This document shows, piece after piece, positions 37,592 to 46,206 of a stretch of DNA of 46,793 nt. This DNA is from Pirellulales bacterium (GTDB lineage Bacteria; Planctomycetota; Planctomycetia; Pirellulales; UBA1268): NCBI GenBank assembly GCA_016779265.1, contig JADHNY010000019.1, positions 1 to 46,793 on the forward strand, given 5' to 3'. The stretch's first letter is position 1. Every line of letters begins with the position of its first letter. The translations under genes were made by a program, and so were the position numbers. The notes below the pieces were generated by a model. It ran no database searches and had not been told where the DNA came from. It worked only from the letters and a program-made list of their open reading frames with translations.

Positions 37592-38443
37592 CTAGGAGAG
37601 GAGCATGTTGTCGATCAGGCGTGTTGAGCCAACACGCCCAGCCACCAGGGCGATTGCCGGGAGGCCCTGTGTGGAATCTGAGAGTGGCTCGAGACTGACA
37701 GGATCGACGATTGCTGCATAGTCGACATCGATCGCTTGTTCGCCGATGACAGCCCGCATGGCAGCTGTTGCGGTTGCAGCATCGCCGCCATGCTGCCAAC
37801 AGTCGCGTGCTGCCGAGAGCCCTGCAGAGAGCGCCACCGCACGCTGTCGTTCCTCGGAGCTGAGGTAGACGTTGCGTGAACTCAGCGCTAGCCCATCGGC
37901 CTCACGGACCGTCGGGCAGACGACAATGTCGATCGGAAAAGCGAGGTCACGCACCATCCGCCGCACCACCACCGTCTGCTGCCAGTCTTTGGCACCGAAG
38001 TAGGCGGTGGTCGCTGGCACCATTGAAAACAGCTTGCAGACCACGGTGGCGACACCCTGAAAGTGTCCGGGGCGATGCTCCCCCTCCCAGCGTTGACTCG
38101 GTCCGTCAACGGTGACGCGGGTGGCGTCGTCGTCTGGATAGAGTGCATCCACCGGTGGTGCGAAGACCCACCGCACGCCAGCATCAGCAAGCAGTCTGCA
38201 GTCACTTTCGAGGGTCCGCGGATAGCGTGTGTAGTCTTCCCCAGGACCGAACTGTGTTGGGTTCACAAAAATTGAGACCACCACGTCATCGCAGTCACCA
38301 GCGGCTTCTACCAGGCTGAGGTGGCCAGCGTGGAGGGCGCCCATCGTGGGAACGAATCCGACGCGGCGGCCTGAGGTCGTGGCTTCGAGCACGGCACGAC
38401 GAATCGCTGCAGGGTTGCGTTCGATCAAGGGACCATCAGGCAT
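37592..38443 (-). CDS. panC: Pantothenate synthetase
   Basis: 283 residues from the ATG at 38443, directly abutting the folK/dNK stop. It joins pantoate and beta-alanine with ATP to give pantothenate. Motifs: VGFVPTMGALHAGHLSLVE (HIGH-type), SIFVNPTQFGPGEDYTRYPR, GPSQRWEGEHRPGHFQGVAT (KMSK-type region follows), VYFGAKDWQQ-like AYFGAKDWQQTVVVRRMV and LSSRNVYLSSEERQRAVAL. Length and layout are normal. Lgt follows after 15 bases. Confidence 0.98.
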   Translation of the reverse strand: MPDGPLIERNPAAIRRAVLEATTSGRRVGFVPTMGALHAGHLSLVEAAGDCDDVVVSIFVNPTQFGPGEDYTRYPRTLESDCRLLADAGVRWVFAPPVDALYPDDDATRVTVDGPSQRWEGEHRPGHFQGVATVVCKLFSMVPATTAYFGAKDWQQTVVVRRMVRDLAFPIDIVVCPTVREADGLALSSRNVYLSSEERQRAVALSAGLSAARDCWQHGGDAATATAAMRAVIGEQAIDVDYAAIVDPVSLEPLSDSTQGLPAIALVAGRVGSTRLIDNMLLS

Positions 38444-39583
38444 TTAGGCCATTGCCTCCACGGCTGCGAGAGCTTCGTCAGCGGCTTCCCCGAGATCGTC
38501 GGCATCGATATGCACCACCGCCTTGGGAATCGTCAGCGGTGGCGGGAGCGTCCGCTGGCTGCTGAGCATGCGTTCGATGTCTGTCTGAAGGGAGAGCAAA
38601 TGATCGCACCAGGCCTCGTCATGATTTCCAGTCGCGTGATCGTTACCGGCTGGAGATGAGGAGCCACTGAGGCAGGCCTCCAAGTCCTTGAAGATATCGC
38701 TGGCGGCCGCGAGCGGGCCTTGGCAGAAGCGAATCCGTTCACGCAGTGCATCAGGCGATACATGAAGCATGATCAGCACATGCGGCGGTTCGAACAATGC
38801 GGCGCGAGACTGCACGTCCAGGGCGAGGCTGTGTTCGATGTCGGTGGAGTGCCGAGCGGCGACTGCCGCGAGCGTGCCAATCCAAAAGTCGGCAACGTGG
38901 GTCGTCGACTCCTCGCGTTCGCCTGAGGCAAGCAGTTCTTGCCAGACCGATGCCGCTGCCAGGAATGCCTGCTGACGTGTTGCCTGCTGCGATTGCATCA
39001 GGATGTGAGCGAGTGTGGTGCAGCCGTGGGTTGCGTGACTGAGCGTGGCGTCTGCCAATGTGCTTGCGACCTGGGCAGCCCCACAGCCGGGGATGCCGCA
39101 GACCGCGATGCGGTGGCGGGTCAGGCTGATGTTGTCGAGCAGTTCGCGGAGCGAGTAGCCGGTACATGGATGCAGGAAGTCGGGGGCAATCTCAACACAG
39201 GGCTCAAGTACGAACCGGCGTGTTGACATGCGTGGATGCGGAACAGTGAGTGACTCGTCGTCCAGCTCTAGTGTGTCGTAGAGGAGTAGGTCGAGGTCGA
39301 TTGTCCGTGGGCCCCAGCGGATGTCTCGTTGTCGTTCGAGCGTGTTCTCGACAGCTTGGAGAGCGTCGAGGAGATCTTGAGGAGGAAGATCTGTTTCGAG
39401 GAGGCAGGCACCGTTGAGAAACGCTGGCTGATCGACAGGACCGCCGACCGCCTTCGATTCGCGGAAGTGGCTTGTCTGGAGCACGTTGACCCCAGGCATA
39501 AACCGCAGCAGCTCGACGGCACGTTCCAGAAGATCGCGGCGGGCGCCGAGGTTCGAGCCGCATCCGACGAGGCAGCGTGCCAT
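38444..39583 (-). CDS. folK: HPPK (FolK) fused to a deoxynucleoside-kinase-like domain
   Basis: 379 residues from the ATG at 39583 (MARCLVGCGSNLGARR); the frame runs to 39619 but family starts match here. Residues 1-160 are HPPK, which pyrophosphorylates 6-hydroxymethyl-dihydropterin in folate synthesis: GCGSNLGARRDLLERAV, RQRDIRWGPRTIDLDLLLYD and VPHPRMSTRRFVLEPCVEIAP. Residues about 165-379 match deoxynucleoside kinases (dNK/thymidylate-kinase-like) in layout: HRIAVCGIPGCG then a long helical part and VLIMLHVSPDALRERI. The P-loop is GIPGCGAAQ: it has no Lys and no Ser/Thr, so phosphate transfer is doubtful. Such fusions occur in planctomycetes; the loss of the P-loop is the odd part. panC begins in the next base. 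Confidence 0.9.
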   Translation of the reverse strand: MARCLVGCGSNLGARRDLLERAVELLRFMPGVNVLQTSHFRESKAVGGPVDQPAFLNGACLLETDLPPQDLLDALQAVENTLERQRDIRWGPRTIDLDLLLYDTLELDDESLTVPHPRMSTRRFVLEPCVEIAPDFLHPCTGYSLRELLDNISLTRHRIAVCGIPGCGAAQVASTLADATLSHATHGCTTLAHILMQSQQATRQQAFLAAASVWQELLASGEREESTTHVADFWIGTLAAVAARHSTDIEHSLALDVQSRAALFEPPHVLIMLHVSPDALRERIRFCQGPLAAASDIFKDLEACLSGSSSPAGNDHATGNHDEAWCDHLLSLQTDIERMLSSQRTLPPPLTIPKAVVHIDADDLGEAADEALAAVEAMA

Positions 39584-40114
39584 GCTCTTCTTCGCCCGTG
39601 GGCTGCCCAATAGGTTCATTGTCCGCGAGCGGTCTCGCTTCGGCGAACCGCCGGCAGCATTTTACAAGGCATTCTCTGCCTGCGACCACCGCAAGGAGGT
39701 GCTCCTCACGATGAGTGGCCGCCAGACGATGAGTGGCCGCCAGACGGCGGTGAGAGCGGCAGCATCCACCAGCCATCACCAAAACACCCGCACGCACGCT
39801 CGGGGGGGACATCCAGGCCACGACCTCAGGTCGTCGACTATCGGTCCCTCAGTCGTCGCCCCCCAAATTTGATTGCGTGCTGTGAGCGTTTGCGGCACCT
39901 ACCTTCTCAAGAACATCCATGTTCGCTCGTTCATCTCGCTTTCCGCTCTTGTCTGAAGTCCTGCTTTCGCGTTCCTTTTGACTCAGCGAAAATCGATCTC
40001 CTGACGAGGCTCAGCGGCGATGACGATACATCCTTTCGATGCGGCGATTCTGTTGAGGTCACCGTTCTTGTCAAGCGAGATGAACACCACACGGAGTTGG
40101 TGAAGGAATCAGTC
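39584..40114. other. 531-base intergenic region with duplicated 18-mer
   Basis: This separates folK/dNK (minus) and the CPBP gene (plus), so promoters for both should lie here. A perfect duplicated 18-mer lies at 39711-39746. A plus-strand frame runs from 39869 into the CPBP gene but its first 82 codons are not convincing, and a 20-codon frame starting MFARSSRFPLLS at 39920 has no ribosome site. No clear promoter hexamers were found. Confidence 0.4.
39711..39746. repeat. Tandem duplication of an 18-base sequence
   Basis: ATGAGTGGCCGCCAGACG occurs twice, head to tail, at 39711-39728 and 39729-39746. The copies are identical, so the duplication is probably recent. It is upstream of the folK/dNK start on the other strand. 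Confidence 0.95.
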
Positions 40115-41122
40115 ATGGTCGATGACGACCACCGTACGATCGATGACTTCGATGACGATGAGCGGCTTCCAGCCGCCATGCGTTCTCGCTCTGCGCAGTC
40201 CTTCCACGACGATGCCTTTGGCGGCATTCGCTTGGATGAGACGCATGTCTCGACTGAGTTCCCCCACGATGAAGACGCCCATGAGCTGGCTCATGACAAC
40301 CTCATCGCTGGAGAGCATACACCGGTTTTTGATGCAGGTCATCTCGGTGACAGCGAAGCCGAAACAGAGGGGAAAACGGCTGCCGGAGAGTCGTACTGGG
40401 CACTGTCTCGAGCACCACTTGAGAGCCTGGTTTTTACGCTCCCACTCGTGCTGGTCTACGAACTCGGTGTTCTGCTCCTTGGGCGGGGAACGCCGCGAAA
40501 TGGCGCGGATGTCTGGCTCCGAAGCATCCTCGACTCACTCGGTTTTGACGCCTATTTTTTTCTGCTGCCGGCGCTCACGGTCGTCGGTCTTGCCGCCTGG
40601 CATCACCTTGAGCATGACCGCTGGCAGTTCAGCGGCCGGGTGTTGATTGGGATGGCATGTGAAAGCCTTGTTTTGGCCTGTGTCTTGATCGGCCTTGCGC
40701 ACCTGCATGAGGGTCTCTGGCCGGCGATCATGCCTCAGAAGCTCGCCAGCAGCCTGCTCGACACTGGTCCTGGGGCGGACTTCTCGACGACGTCGGTCAT
40801 GCTGCAGCGACTCGTGGGCTACTGTGGAGCCGGACTCTATGAGGAGGTGCTGTTTCGGCTGCTGCTCCTGCCTGTGCTCGCTTTTGGTTTGGCCCGACTA
40901 GGGATGTCGAAGGCAATGGCGGCTGGCAGCGGGGTGGTGCTCTCGGCAGTGCTGTTTAGTGCGGCGCACTATGTGGGCGTGCACGGAGAGTCGTTTGAGC
41001 TCTACAGTTTCACATTCCGCACGCTGGCAGGCGTTTTTTTTGGGGTGCTGTTCCTTGTCAGAGGGTTTGGCATCTCAGCGGGCACCCACGCGGTCTATGA
41101 TGTGCTCGTGGGGCTCGTGTGA
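40115..41122 (+). CDS. CPBP family intramembrane protease
   Basis: 335 residues from the ATG at 40115 (AAGGA seven bases upstream); the open frame begins at 39869, but the region before 40115 lacks conservation clues. Residues 1-90 are an acidic, His-rich, probably disordered cytoplasmic tail (DDDHRTIDDFDDDER). The membrane part starts near 105 and shows YEEVLFRLLLLP (Glu243, Glu244, Arg248), FSAAHYVGVH (His285) and GTHAVYDVLVG (His325, Asp329), the catalytic glutamate, histidine and Asp-type residues of CPBP/Rce1-like proteases. CPBP enzymes process prenyl-type or other membrane proteins or act in immunity to bacteriocins. The targets are unknown. Confidence 0.9.
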   Translation: MVDDDHRTIDDFDDDERLPAAMRSRSAQSFHDDAFGGIRLDETHVSTEFPHDEDAHELAHDNLIAGEHTPVFDAGHLGDSEAETEGKTAAGESYWALSRAPLESLVFTLPLVLVYELGVLLLGRGTPRNGADVWLRSILDSLGFDAYFFLLPALTVVGLAAWHHLEHDRWQFSGRVLIGMACESLVLACVLIGLAHLHEGLWPAIMPQKLASSLLDTGPGADFSTTSVMLQRLVGYCGAGLYEEVLFRLLLLPVLAFGLARLGMSKAMAAGSGVVLSAVLFSAAHYVGVHGESFELYSFTFRTLAGVFFGVLFLVRGFGISAGTHAVYDVLVGLV

Positions 41123-41181
41123 GTCTGAGCGGGTCGTCCTCCGGTCTGAAACCTTCGCTTCCGCCTGGGGTACTCGACTCT

Positions 41182-41187
41182 TATACT
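41182..41187 (+). promoter_or_regulatory. Candidate -10 element before DUF2617
   Basis: TATACT lies 31 bases before the GTG start at 41219. No clear -35 hexamer is at the expected spacing, so the promoter is only partly supported. Confidence 0.3.
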
Positions 41188-41218
41188 CAGCCACTGTCCC
41201 GTGTAGGAGCCACAGGCC

Positions 41219-41758
41219 GTGCTAGGCGTTCGTCCGAAGGTAAATGAGCTGGTCTTCCAGCTGTACGGACGAAGTCTCCATCCGGAGCTCTTCGAGATCC
41301 ACGCTCAGCGGTCCGTGGAGCGAGCCGACTATCAGGCGACAGTTGCCATCACCAGCGACGGGCATCTGCTCACCTGGAGAAGAGCCGGTCTCACACTCAC
41401 TGAAGTTGCTGCCAGCGGTTCGCAGCCACTGCCTCAAAAGCGGCGGCTGCTCTCCTCCCGGCTCGCTGGCGAACGCAGCGATCGCGTCGAGTGTCGCGGT
41501 GGCATCCGCTATGAGACGGCATTTCAGCTCGAGACCGTTGAGCCGGAGGTTTTTTGGACATTTCAGCAAGAACTCTGCACGGATGGCGGTCGTCAGGGCA
41601 TCCTGCATCGGTTTGACTCCAGCGGCCGTCTCGCACTTGGAGCTATCAGCTGGCTTAACATTGAGAGTCGCACAAAGAGCCTGTTCGTGCAGGCGTTCCA
41701 CACGTTTCCGGATGACCTGGCCATTGTGAAGAGCCAGTCACTGTTTGAGGTGCCTTAG
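41219..41758 (+). CDS. DUF2617 family protein
   Basis: 179 residues from GTG at 41219 with AGGAG about nine bases upstream. The start VNELVFQLYGRSLHPELFEI and the blocks YQATVAITSDGHLLTWRR, LTEVAASGSQPLPQK and FQLETVEPEVFWTFQQEL fit the DUF2617 family, found mainly in planctomycetes and related bacteria. The C-terminal HRFDSSGRLALGAISWLNIE is also typical. The role of the family is unknown. It stands 65 bases before the response regulator and may share transcription with it. Confidence 0.8.
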   Translation: MLGVRPKVNELVFQLYGRSLHPELFEIHAQRSVERADYQATVAITSDGHLLTWRRAGLTLTEVAASGSQPLPQKRRLLSSRLAGERSDRVECRGGIRYETAFQLETVEPEVFWTFQQELCTDGGRQGILHRFDSSGRLALGAISWLNIESRTKSLFVQAFHTFPDDLAIVKSQSLFEVP

Positions 41759-41823
41759 TCGCGGCGGCCGCCGCTCGTCGATGGCTGCCTTCGCTCGAGA
41801 ACCACTTTCCTCGCAGGCTGATC

Positions 41824-42336
41824 ATGTCGCTTTCTGACGCTTCTGCTGGCTCACAGCCGTCTTCCTCTTCGGCTTCCGCTCGCGGCGCAGACTCGGGCAG
41901 GAGTCGCGTGTTGATTGCGGATGACAATGAGCCGAATCGCGAACTGCTTGAGGCCTACCTGATGGAGGTCGACTGCGAGATCGCGACTGCGGTGGATGGG
42001 CTCGACACGCTTGAGCAGGTGGAGGCGTTTCGGCCCGATGTGATTCTGCTCGACGTGATGATGCCGAAGCTCTCGGGCTTTGAGGTCTGTTCGCGGCTCA
42101 AGGGAGATCCAACGACGAGTCCAATCATGATTCTGATGGTGACGGCGCTCGGCGAGCTCGGAGATATCGAGCGGGCTGTTGAGGCCGGAACCGACGATTT
42201 TCTCTCCAAGCCGGTCAACAAGGTGGAGCTCGTCAAGCGTGTGGAAAACATGCTCAAGCTGCGGAATGTGACCGATGAACTTGAGCGGCTGCGGAGCTAC
42301 ATCCGCACCATGGACGACGACCAGCCTCCGCGTTAG
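41824..42336 (+). CDS. Single-domain response regulator (receiver)
   Basis: 170 residues from the ATG at 41824. Residues 1-26 are Ser/Ala-rich and disordered. The receiver domain has acidic pair Asp33/Asp34 in VLIADDNEPNRELLEAY, phosphoacceptor Asp77 in VILLDVMMPKLSG, Thr107 in MVTALGELGD and Lys129 in DFLSKPVNK, all of the standard residues. No DNA-binding or enzymatic output domain follows; the tail is a short helix (ELERLRSYIRTMDD). It may act by protein contact, as CheY or SpoOF do. No histidine kinase is in the window. Confidence 0.95.
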   Translation: MSLSDASAGSQPSSSSASARGADSGRSRVLIADDNEPNRELLEAYLMEVDCEIATAVDGLDTLEQVEAFRPDVILLDVMMPKLSGFEVCSRLKGDPTTSPIMILMVTALGELGDIERAVEAGTDDFLSKPVNKVELVKRVENMLKLRNVTDELERLRSYIRTMDDDQPPR

Positions 42337-42367
42337 CTGTGAGAGCGGCCTTTCAAGCGGTGGCGGA

Positions 42368-43249
42368 TTAAGCCTTACGAGGGCCACATCCCGCCTGCTC
42401 GAGCACGCGGCGGGTCGCTGGAGAGCGATTGAGCACGTAGAAGTGGATTCCGGGCACGCCTCCCTCAAGGAGTTCGCGGACTTGCTGCGTGGCAAACTCC
42501 ACCCCGGCTTCAAACTGGCCATTGGTGTCGTCGCCGGCAGCTTCAAAGGCACGGGTGAAGCTGTCTGGAAGTTTTGCCTTGCAGAGGCTCGCGATGCGTT
42601 TGATCTGATTGAAGTTGGTGACAGGCATGATGCCAGGCACCAGTGGGGCGGTGATGCCCAGTCTGTCGCAGTCATCGCGGAAGCGAAAGAAGTCAGCGTT
42701 ATCGTAAAACAGCTGTGACACGACCACATCACCCCCGGCATCACATTTGCGTTTGAGGTTCTCGAGATCGGCCTCGGGGCTGACCGCTTCCTGGTGGGTC
42801 TCTGGGTAGCCGGCAACGAGAATGCCGAGTTCTGGGAACTCACCACGAATCATCGCCACAAGCTCAGACGCATAGCGATAGCCACCCTCAACGGGCTGAA
42901 AGTCCGACTCGCCTTTGGGTGGGTCTCCTCGCAGGGCCACAATCGCCGAGACGCCGCGATCGATCGCTGCCCGAAGGTAGCCGCGGAGCTCATCAACCGT
43001 GGAGCCGACGCAGGTGAGATGACTGGCCACCGGTAGGCCGTGTCGACGATGCACCTCCTCCACGATGTCAAGGGTCTTGTCACGGGTTGAGCCTCCGGCG
43101 CCATAAGTACAGGTGATCATCGCAGGCTCGAAGGCCATCAGATCATCCACGGTGGCCCACATCGTGGCCTCAGACTCAGCGGTCTTCGGTGGGAACAGTT
43201 CAAAAGAGAGGCCGAAGCGGCCGTCGGTGTAGGCGTCGAGGAGTGCCAC
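42368..43249 (-). CDS. metF: Methylenetetrahydrofolate reductase
   Basis: 293 residues from GTG at 43249. It reduces 5,10-methylene-THF to 5-methyl-THF using FAD, feeding methionine synthesis. Motifs: GLSFELFPPKTAE, PAMITCTYGAGGSTRDKTLD, VASHLTCVGSTVDELRGYL, AIVALRGDPPKGE and CDAGGDVVVSQLFYDNADF. The C-terminal ATQQVRELLEGGVPGIHFYV is typical. Length is right for the short bacterial MetF form, with no C-terminal regulatory domain. Upstream is the GlmU-like gene, with 117 bases between them. Confidence 0.97.
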   Translation of the reverse strand: MALLDAYTDGRFGLSFELFPPKTAESEATMWATVDDLMAFEPAMITCTYGAGGSTRDKTLDIVEEVHRRHGLPVASHLTCVGSTVDELRGYLRAAIDRGVSAIVALRGDPPKGESDFQPVEGGYRYASELVAMIRGEFPELGILVAGYPETHQEAVSPEADLENLKRKCDAGGDVVVSQLFYDNADFFRFRDDCDRLGITAPLVPGIMPVTNFNQIKRIASLCKAKLPDSFTRAFEAAGDDTNGQFEAGVEFATQQVRELLEGGVPGIHFYVLNRSPATRRVLEQAGCGPRKA

Positions 43250-43366
43250 AGAACTTCCGTCGTGGGGGGAAACAAAGGGTGATCCGACAATCTTCGTAGT
43301 GTAGCGCCGCAGCGGAGATCGCCCAACTGCGGCAGATCTGTCTAGGGTGTGAGGCCCTGGAGAGAC

Positions 43367-44689
43367 TCAACCGCCTATCGTCGATGTCTCTGCCCAGACA
43401 TCGGCAAGGAGGTCGCGGTCGGCGTGGTGAACAGCCATGCCACGACGAGCCATCATGCGGTCAAGCATAGTGGCAGCCTGCTCAGGCGTGGTGCGGCTCC
43501 CACCGGTGAGCAGGTTCAAGAATGCGGCAACCTGCTCCGGAGCTTCACCGCCAACGGTAGCGGCCACGCCAACCCGCGCTCCGCAGGCAAGTGAGGTGGT
43601 GACACTCGTCTTCGCCAGGTCGCCGACGACCGCGCCGAGGAACTGACGGTGTGTGTGTACGGTCTGGCGACTGCCGTCAGCCTGAATCGTATGCTGCCGC
43701 ACCGGGCCATACGATGCCTTTAAGCTGCCGGTGTTGGTGCCTGCGGCAATGTTCACCCAACTGCCGACATGGCTGTAACCGAGGTAGCCATCGTGTGGCT
43801 TGTTGGTGAAAGGCTCAATCACGCTTGCCTGAACCTCACCACCGACACGACTGTCATGGCCGACTGCTGTGCCGGGACGAATCCACGAGTGAGGTGAAAC
43901 GATCGCCCGCTCTCCAATCCAGACGGGGCCCTCCAGGCAGGTAAACGGTCCAAGATCGGCGTCGTCTCCCACGACCACTGGTCCACCGCGGACCACCACA
44001 TGGCTCGACACCTTGGCGGTTGAGGCGACGAAGAGACCGGGCTGGGTTTCAGCGAAGTGGCCAGAGTCGAGTCGCATTGCCAGACTCCCGGCCAGTGCAT
44101 GCTCATGTGCGGTGACCACTTCGTGTGACTGTTCCACCAAGCGAAACGCCGCTTCGTCGCTGGCGAGGTCATTGAGTGGCTGCCGTGATCCGAGCTCGGC
44201 GAGGATGCGTTCCACCGGTGACTCCCGCATTCCCGTAGCGACACCAGGGTGCGAGAGCATCGCTTTGAGTGCGGTGTCATCAGCGGAGTCATGGCCGGAC
44301 TTCGATCGCTGCAGTACCGCCGCGACGAGTGCCCCAGCGCGAAAGACGACGCCCCGCTCACCTGCCTCGACCAGCCGTCTGAGACCACGAATCGCCTCGG
44401 CGGTGGGAACCAGTCGGGCGTTGACGACCAGCACGGTGGAGGTGTGCCTCGAGGCAGGCGTCGCGAGGCTGCGAGGATTGCCCGGGCCTCCCCAGAGCGG
44501 CACCCGCTCGCCTGCAAGCGCGGTGAGATAGCGGCCCAGATGCGGCCGAGCGACACGATGTACCTCGCCGAAGAGCTGTAGGGCCTCCACCAGGCTGACG
44601 CTGCCAATCAGCAGGTCGCAGGCAGGCCGCATGGTGACGAGCACACCGAGTGAGCGTACCGCACTGTCCTCAAACACGATGACATTCAT
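43367..44689 (-). CDS. GlmU-like sugar nucleotidyltransferase/acetyltransferase
   Basis: 440 residues from the ATG at 44689 (MNVIVFEDSAVRSLGVLV); the frame runs on to 44932 across the tRNA gene, so that part is not coding. The N-terminal part resembles the alternative GlmU family (UDP-GlcNAc diphosphorylase / GlcN-1-P acetyltransferase) rather than classical GlmU; the usual LAAGxGxRM loop is absent. The C-terminal half is a left-handed beta-helix with hexapeptide turns: GGPVVVGDDADLGPFTCLEG, IGERAIVSPHSWIRPG and TNTGSLKASYGPVRQHTI. The catalytic His region of the acetyltransferase is not obvious. It likely acts in UDP-GlcNAc or sugar-nucleotide metabolism. Confidence 0.8.
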   Translation of the reverse strand: MNVIVFEDSAVRSLGVLVTMRPACDLLIGSVSLVEALQLFGEVHRVARPHLGRYLTALAGERVPLWGGPGNPRSLATPASRHTSTVLVVNARLVPTAEAIRGLRRLVEAGERGVVFRAGALVAAVLQRSKSGHDSADDTALKAMLSHPGVATGMRESPVERILAELGSRQPLNDLASDEAAFRLVEQSHEVVTAHEHALAGSLAMRLDSGHFAETQPGLFVASTAKVSSHVVVRGGPVVVGDDADLGPFTCLEGPVWIGERAIVSPHSWIRPGTAVGHDSRVGGEVQASVIEPFTNKPHDGYLGYSHVGSWVNIAAGTNTGSLKASYGPVRQHTIQADGSRQTVHTHRQFLGAVVGDLAKTSVTTSLACGARVGVAATVGGEAPEQVAAFLNLLTGGSRTTPEQAATMLDRMMARRGMAVHHADRDLLADVWAETSTIGG

Positions 44690-44880
44690 GCGGTGTGCTT
44701 TCACGCCCGTGGGTGTCTGGGCGGTGGGAGAAAGGAAGAGGCTGCCCTTGGCGGACTCTACCACGAGTTCCTGCTTGCCGGGAACGCCGTCGATCGCTGC
44801 CAGGGCTGGCAAATCAGCGATGGCCGACCTAGTCTTTCTACGAGTCGACGGGCATCGCCACGCTGCGTGCCGGACGGCGA

Positions 44881-44963
44881 GCCGGAGTGGCGGAATGGCA
44901 GACGCGACGGATTCAAAATCCGTTGCCCGCAAGGGCGTGTGGGTTCAAGTCCCACCTCCGGCA
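44881..44963 (+). tRNA. tRNA-Leu(CAA)
   Basis: 83 bases; acceptor GCCGGAG pairs with CTCCGGC, discriminator base A, CCA not encoded. The anticodon loop is TTCAAAA between stem halves ACGGA and TCCGT, giving anticodon CAA, which reads UUG. A long variable arm (TGCCCGCAAGGGCG) shows the class II shape of tRNA-Leu, and the T-arm is GTGGG-TTCAAGT-CCCAC. It lies between the GlmU-like gene and a permease remnant on the other strand. Confidence 0.95.
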
Positions 44964-44966
44964 GTT

Positions 44967-45136
44967 TCTGCCTCGGTCGGCGCGGCTGACGTCGGTGTCA
45001 GCGACAACAGTCCACAGAAGGCCGACGACTGTTGTGCAATCAGCAAGGCCGCAAACACGATACCCAAGACAATGCCGAGAGACGTGCCTCGGTTGCCAAG
45101 CAGCAGTTTCCAGGCAATCCAGATAATGGTGAGAGC
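44967..45136 (-). pseudogene. Truncated N-terminus of an FtsX-type ABC permease
   Basis: On the minus strand, directly after the EamA stop codon and in the same frame, the sequence reads ALTIIWIAWKLLLGN, then IVLGIVFAALLIAQQSSAFCGLL, the typical first cytoplasmic helix and membrane segment of FtsX/MacB-type (DevC-like) permeases. After about 46 residues the likeness stops, and the frame ends inside the tRNA-Leu T-loop. No ATG, GTG or TTG start is in position. It is a remnant of a gene whose remaining 300 or so codons are gone. It lies against the 3' end of the tRNA, a classic place for island insertion and loss. Confidence 0.65.
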
Positions 45137-46126
45137 CTAAGGGATGCGGCGAGCACCACCCGTAAGCCAGGCTGGGAGCCAGTGCGGCACACCTTTCAAC
45201 TGCATCCAGATATTGGCTGCTAGGATCGCACCACCGCCCCACAACAGAGCCGGCGTGAACTCTTCGTTCGCATAAGAGATGCCTGCCCAGCCTGCCAGCA
45301 GTGCTGGCAAAAAGAGCGCATACGCCGACGCAAAGACAGGTTCACTCGTGTAGATAAGCCCCGCTTCAGTTGCTGGAACATACCGTTGATAAGTGTTCAT
45401 CAACAGGAAGGCTCCGATCGTGCAAAACACCGCCAGGCTGGTGAGCATGGCGGCAGTGGGGAGCGATGACCCTGCGATGAGCATCGCCTCGGGAGCGGGA
45501 GCGGTCAGCCAGGCGACTGGCAGGGCCAGCACGGCGATCCCCACGCACATCATCAGGGTCACGGGACGGCCGCGGTTCTCGGCATAGCGGGGCTTTTCGA
45601 GGGCGAGAATCTGTCCGGTGAAGAAGACCGTCGAGAGGAGCGTTTCCAGTTCACCGCGGCCGATCGAAAGGTTGCCGGGGCGGATGCCAGAGAGAATCGC
45701 CGTGCCTGCGACGACCAGTGCTGTCGCTCCAAGCAGCCGGAGCGAAGGGAGCCGGCGACTGCGGGCAACGGTCCAGAGGGGAAGGAGCACGCAGTAGGCT
45801 TGGGTCAGAAAGGCTGATGTGGAGGCTTCTGTGTAGACCAGGCCGTCGGTCTGGATTCCCATGCCGAGCCCCCCCCACGCAGCCAGTTCCAGACCTTGCT
45901 GAATTTCTTTGCGGGTGGGCTTCGGAAGATGGAGCATTGCTGGCGCCAGAAGGCACGCGGCGGTACCAAAACGGGCCAGCTGAATCCAGGCAGCCAGAAA
46001 CCAGCTGGAAGCCTCCGGCAGCCGCGCGGCCTGTTCGAGCTGGAGGGCTTTGAGTACTGGAAAGCTCAGCCCCCAAAAGGCACACGTGAGAACCAAGGCG
46101 AGCACGGCCATAACTGTCGATTCCAC
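45137..46126 (-). CDS. EamA/DMT-family transporter
   Basis: 329 residues from GTG at 46126, with an ATG at 46111 as alternative. Ten membrane segments in two repeats are expected for the drug/metabolite transporter superfamily. Motifs: MAVLALVLTCAFWGLSFPVL, ARFGTAACLLAP, GIQTDGLVYTEASTSAFL and SEPVFASAYALFLPALLAG. It probably exports or imports a small metabolite or amino acid. The stop codon is directly followed, in frame, by the permease remnant, so the two may once have belonged to adjacent genes. It is divergent from the membrane protein at 46207. Confidence 0.93.
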   Translation of the reverse strand: MESTVMAVLALVLTCAFWGLSFPVLKALQLEQAARLPEASSWFLAAWIQLARFGTAACLLAPAMLHLPKPTRKEIQQGLELAAWGGLGMGIQTDGLVYTEASTSAFLTQAYCVLLPLWTVARSRRLPSLRLLGATALVVAGTAILSGIRPGNLSIGRGELETLLSTVFFTGQILALEKPRYAENRGRPVTLMMCVGIAVLALPVAWLTAPAPEAMLIAGSSLPTAAMLTSLAVFCTIGAFLLMNTYQRYVPATEAGLIYTSEPVFASAYALFLPALLAGWAGISYANEEFTPALLWGGGAILAANIWMQLKGVPHWLPAWLTGGARRIP

Positions 46127-46206
46127 GTGTCATGAGCCGCTGCTGTCAGGACTCTGAGCCACAGTCGTTGTATCAGGGAAACTCTGCAGGAAACTTATCC
46201 TCCACG

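Noticed and set aside
36692-37627. Plus-strand frame of 311 codons opposite lgt
   Set aside because: Shadow of lgt, with no motif.
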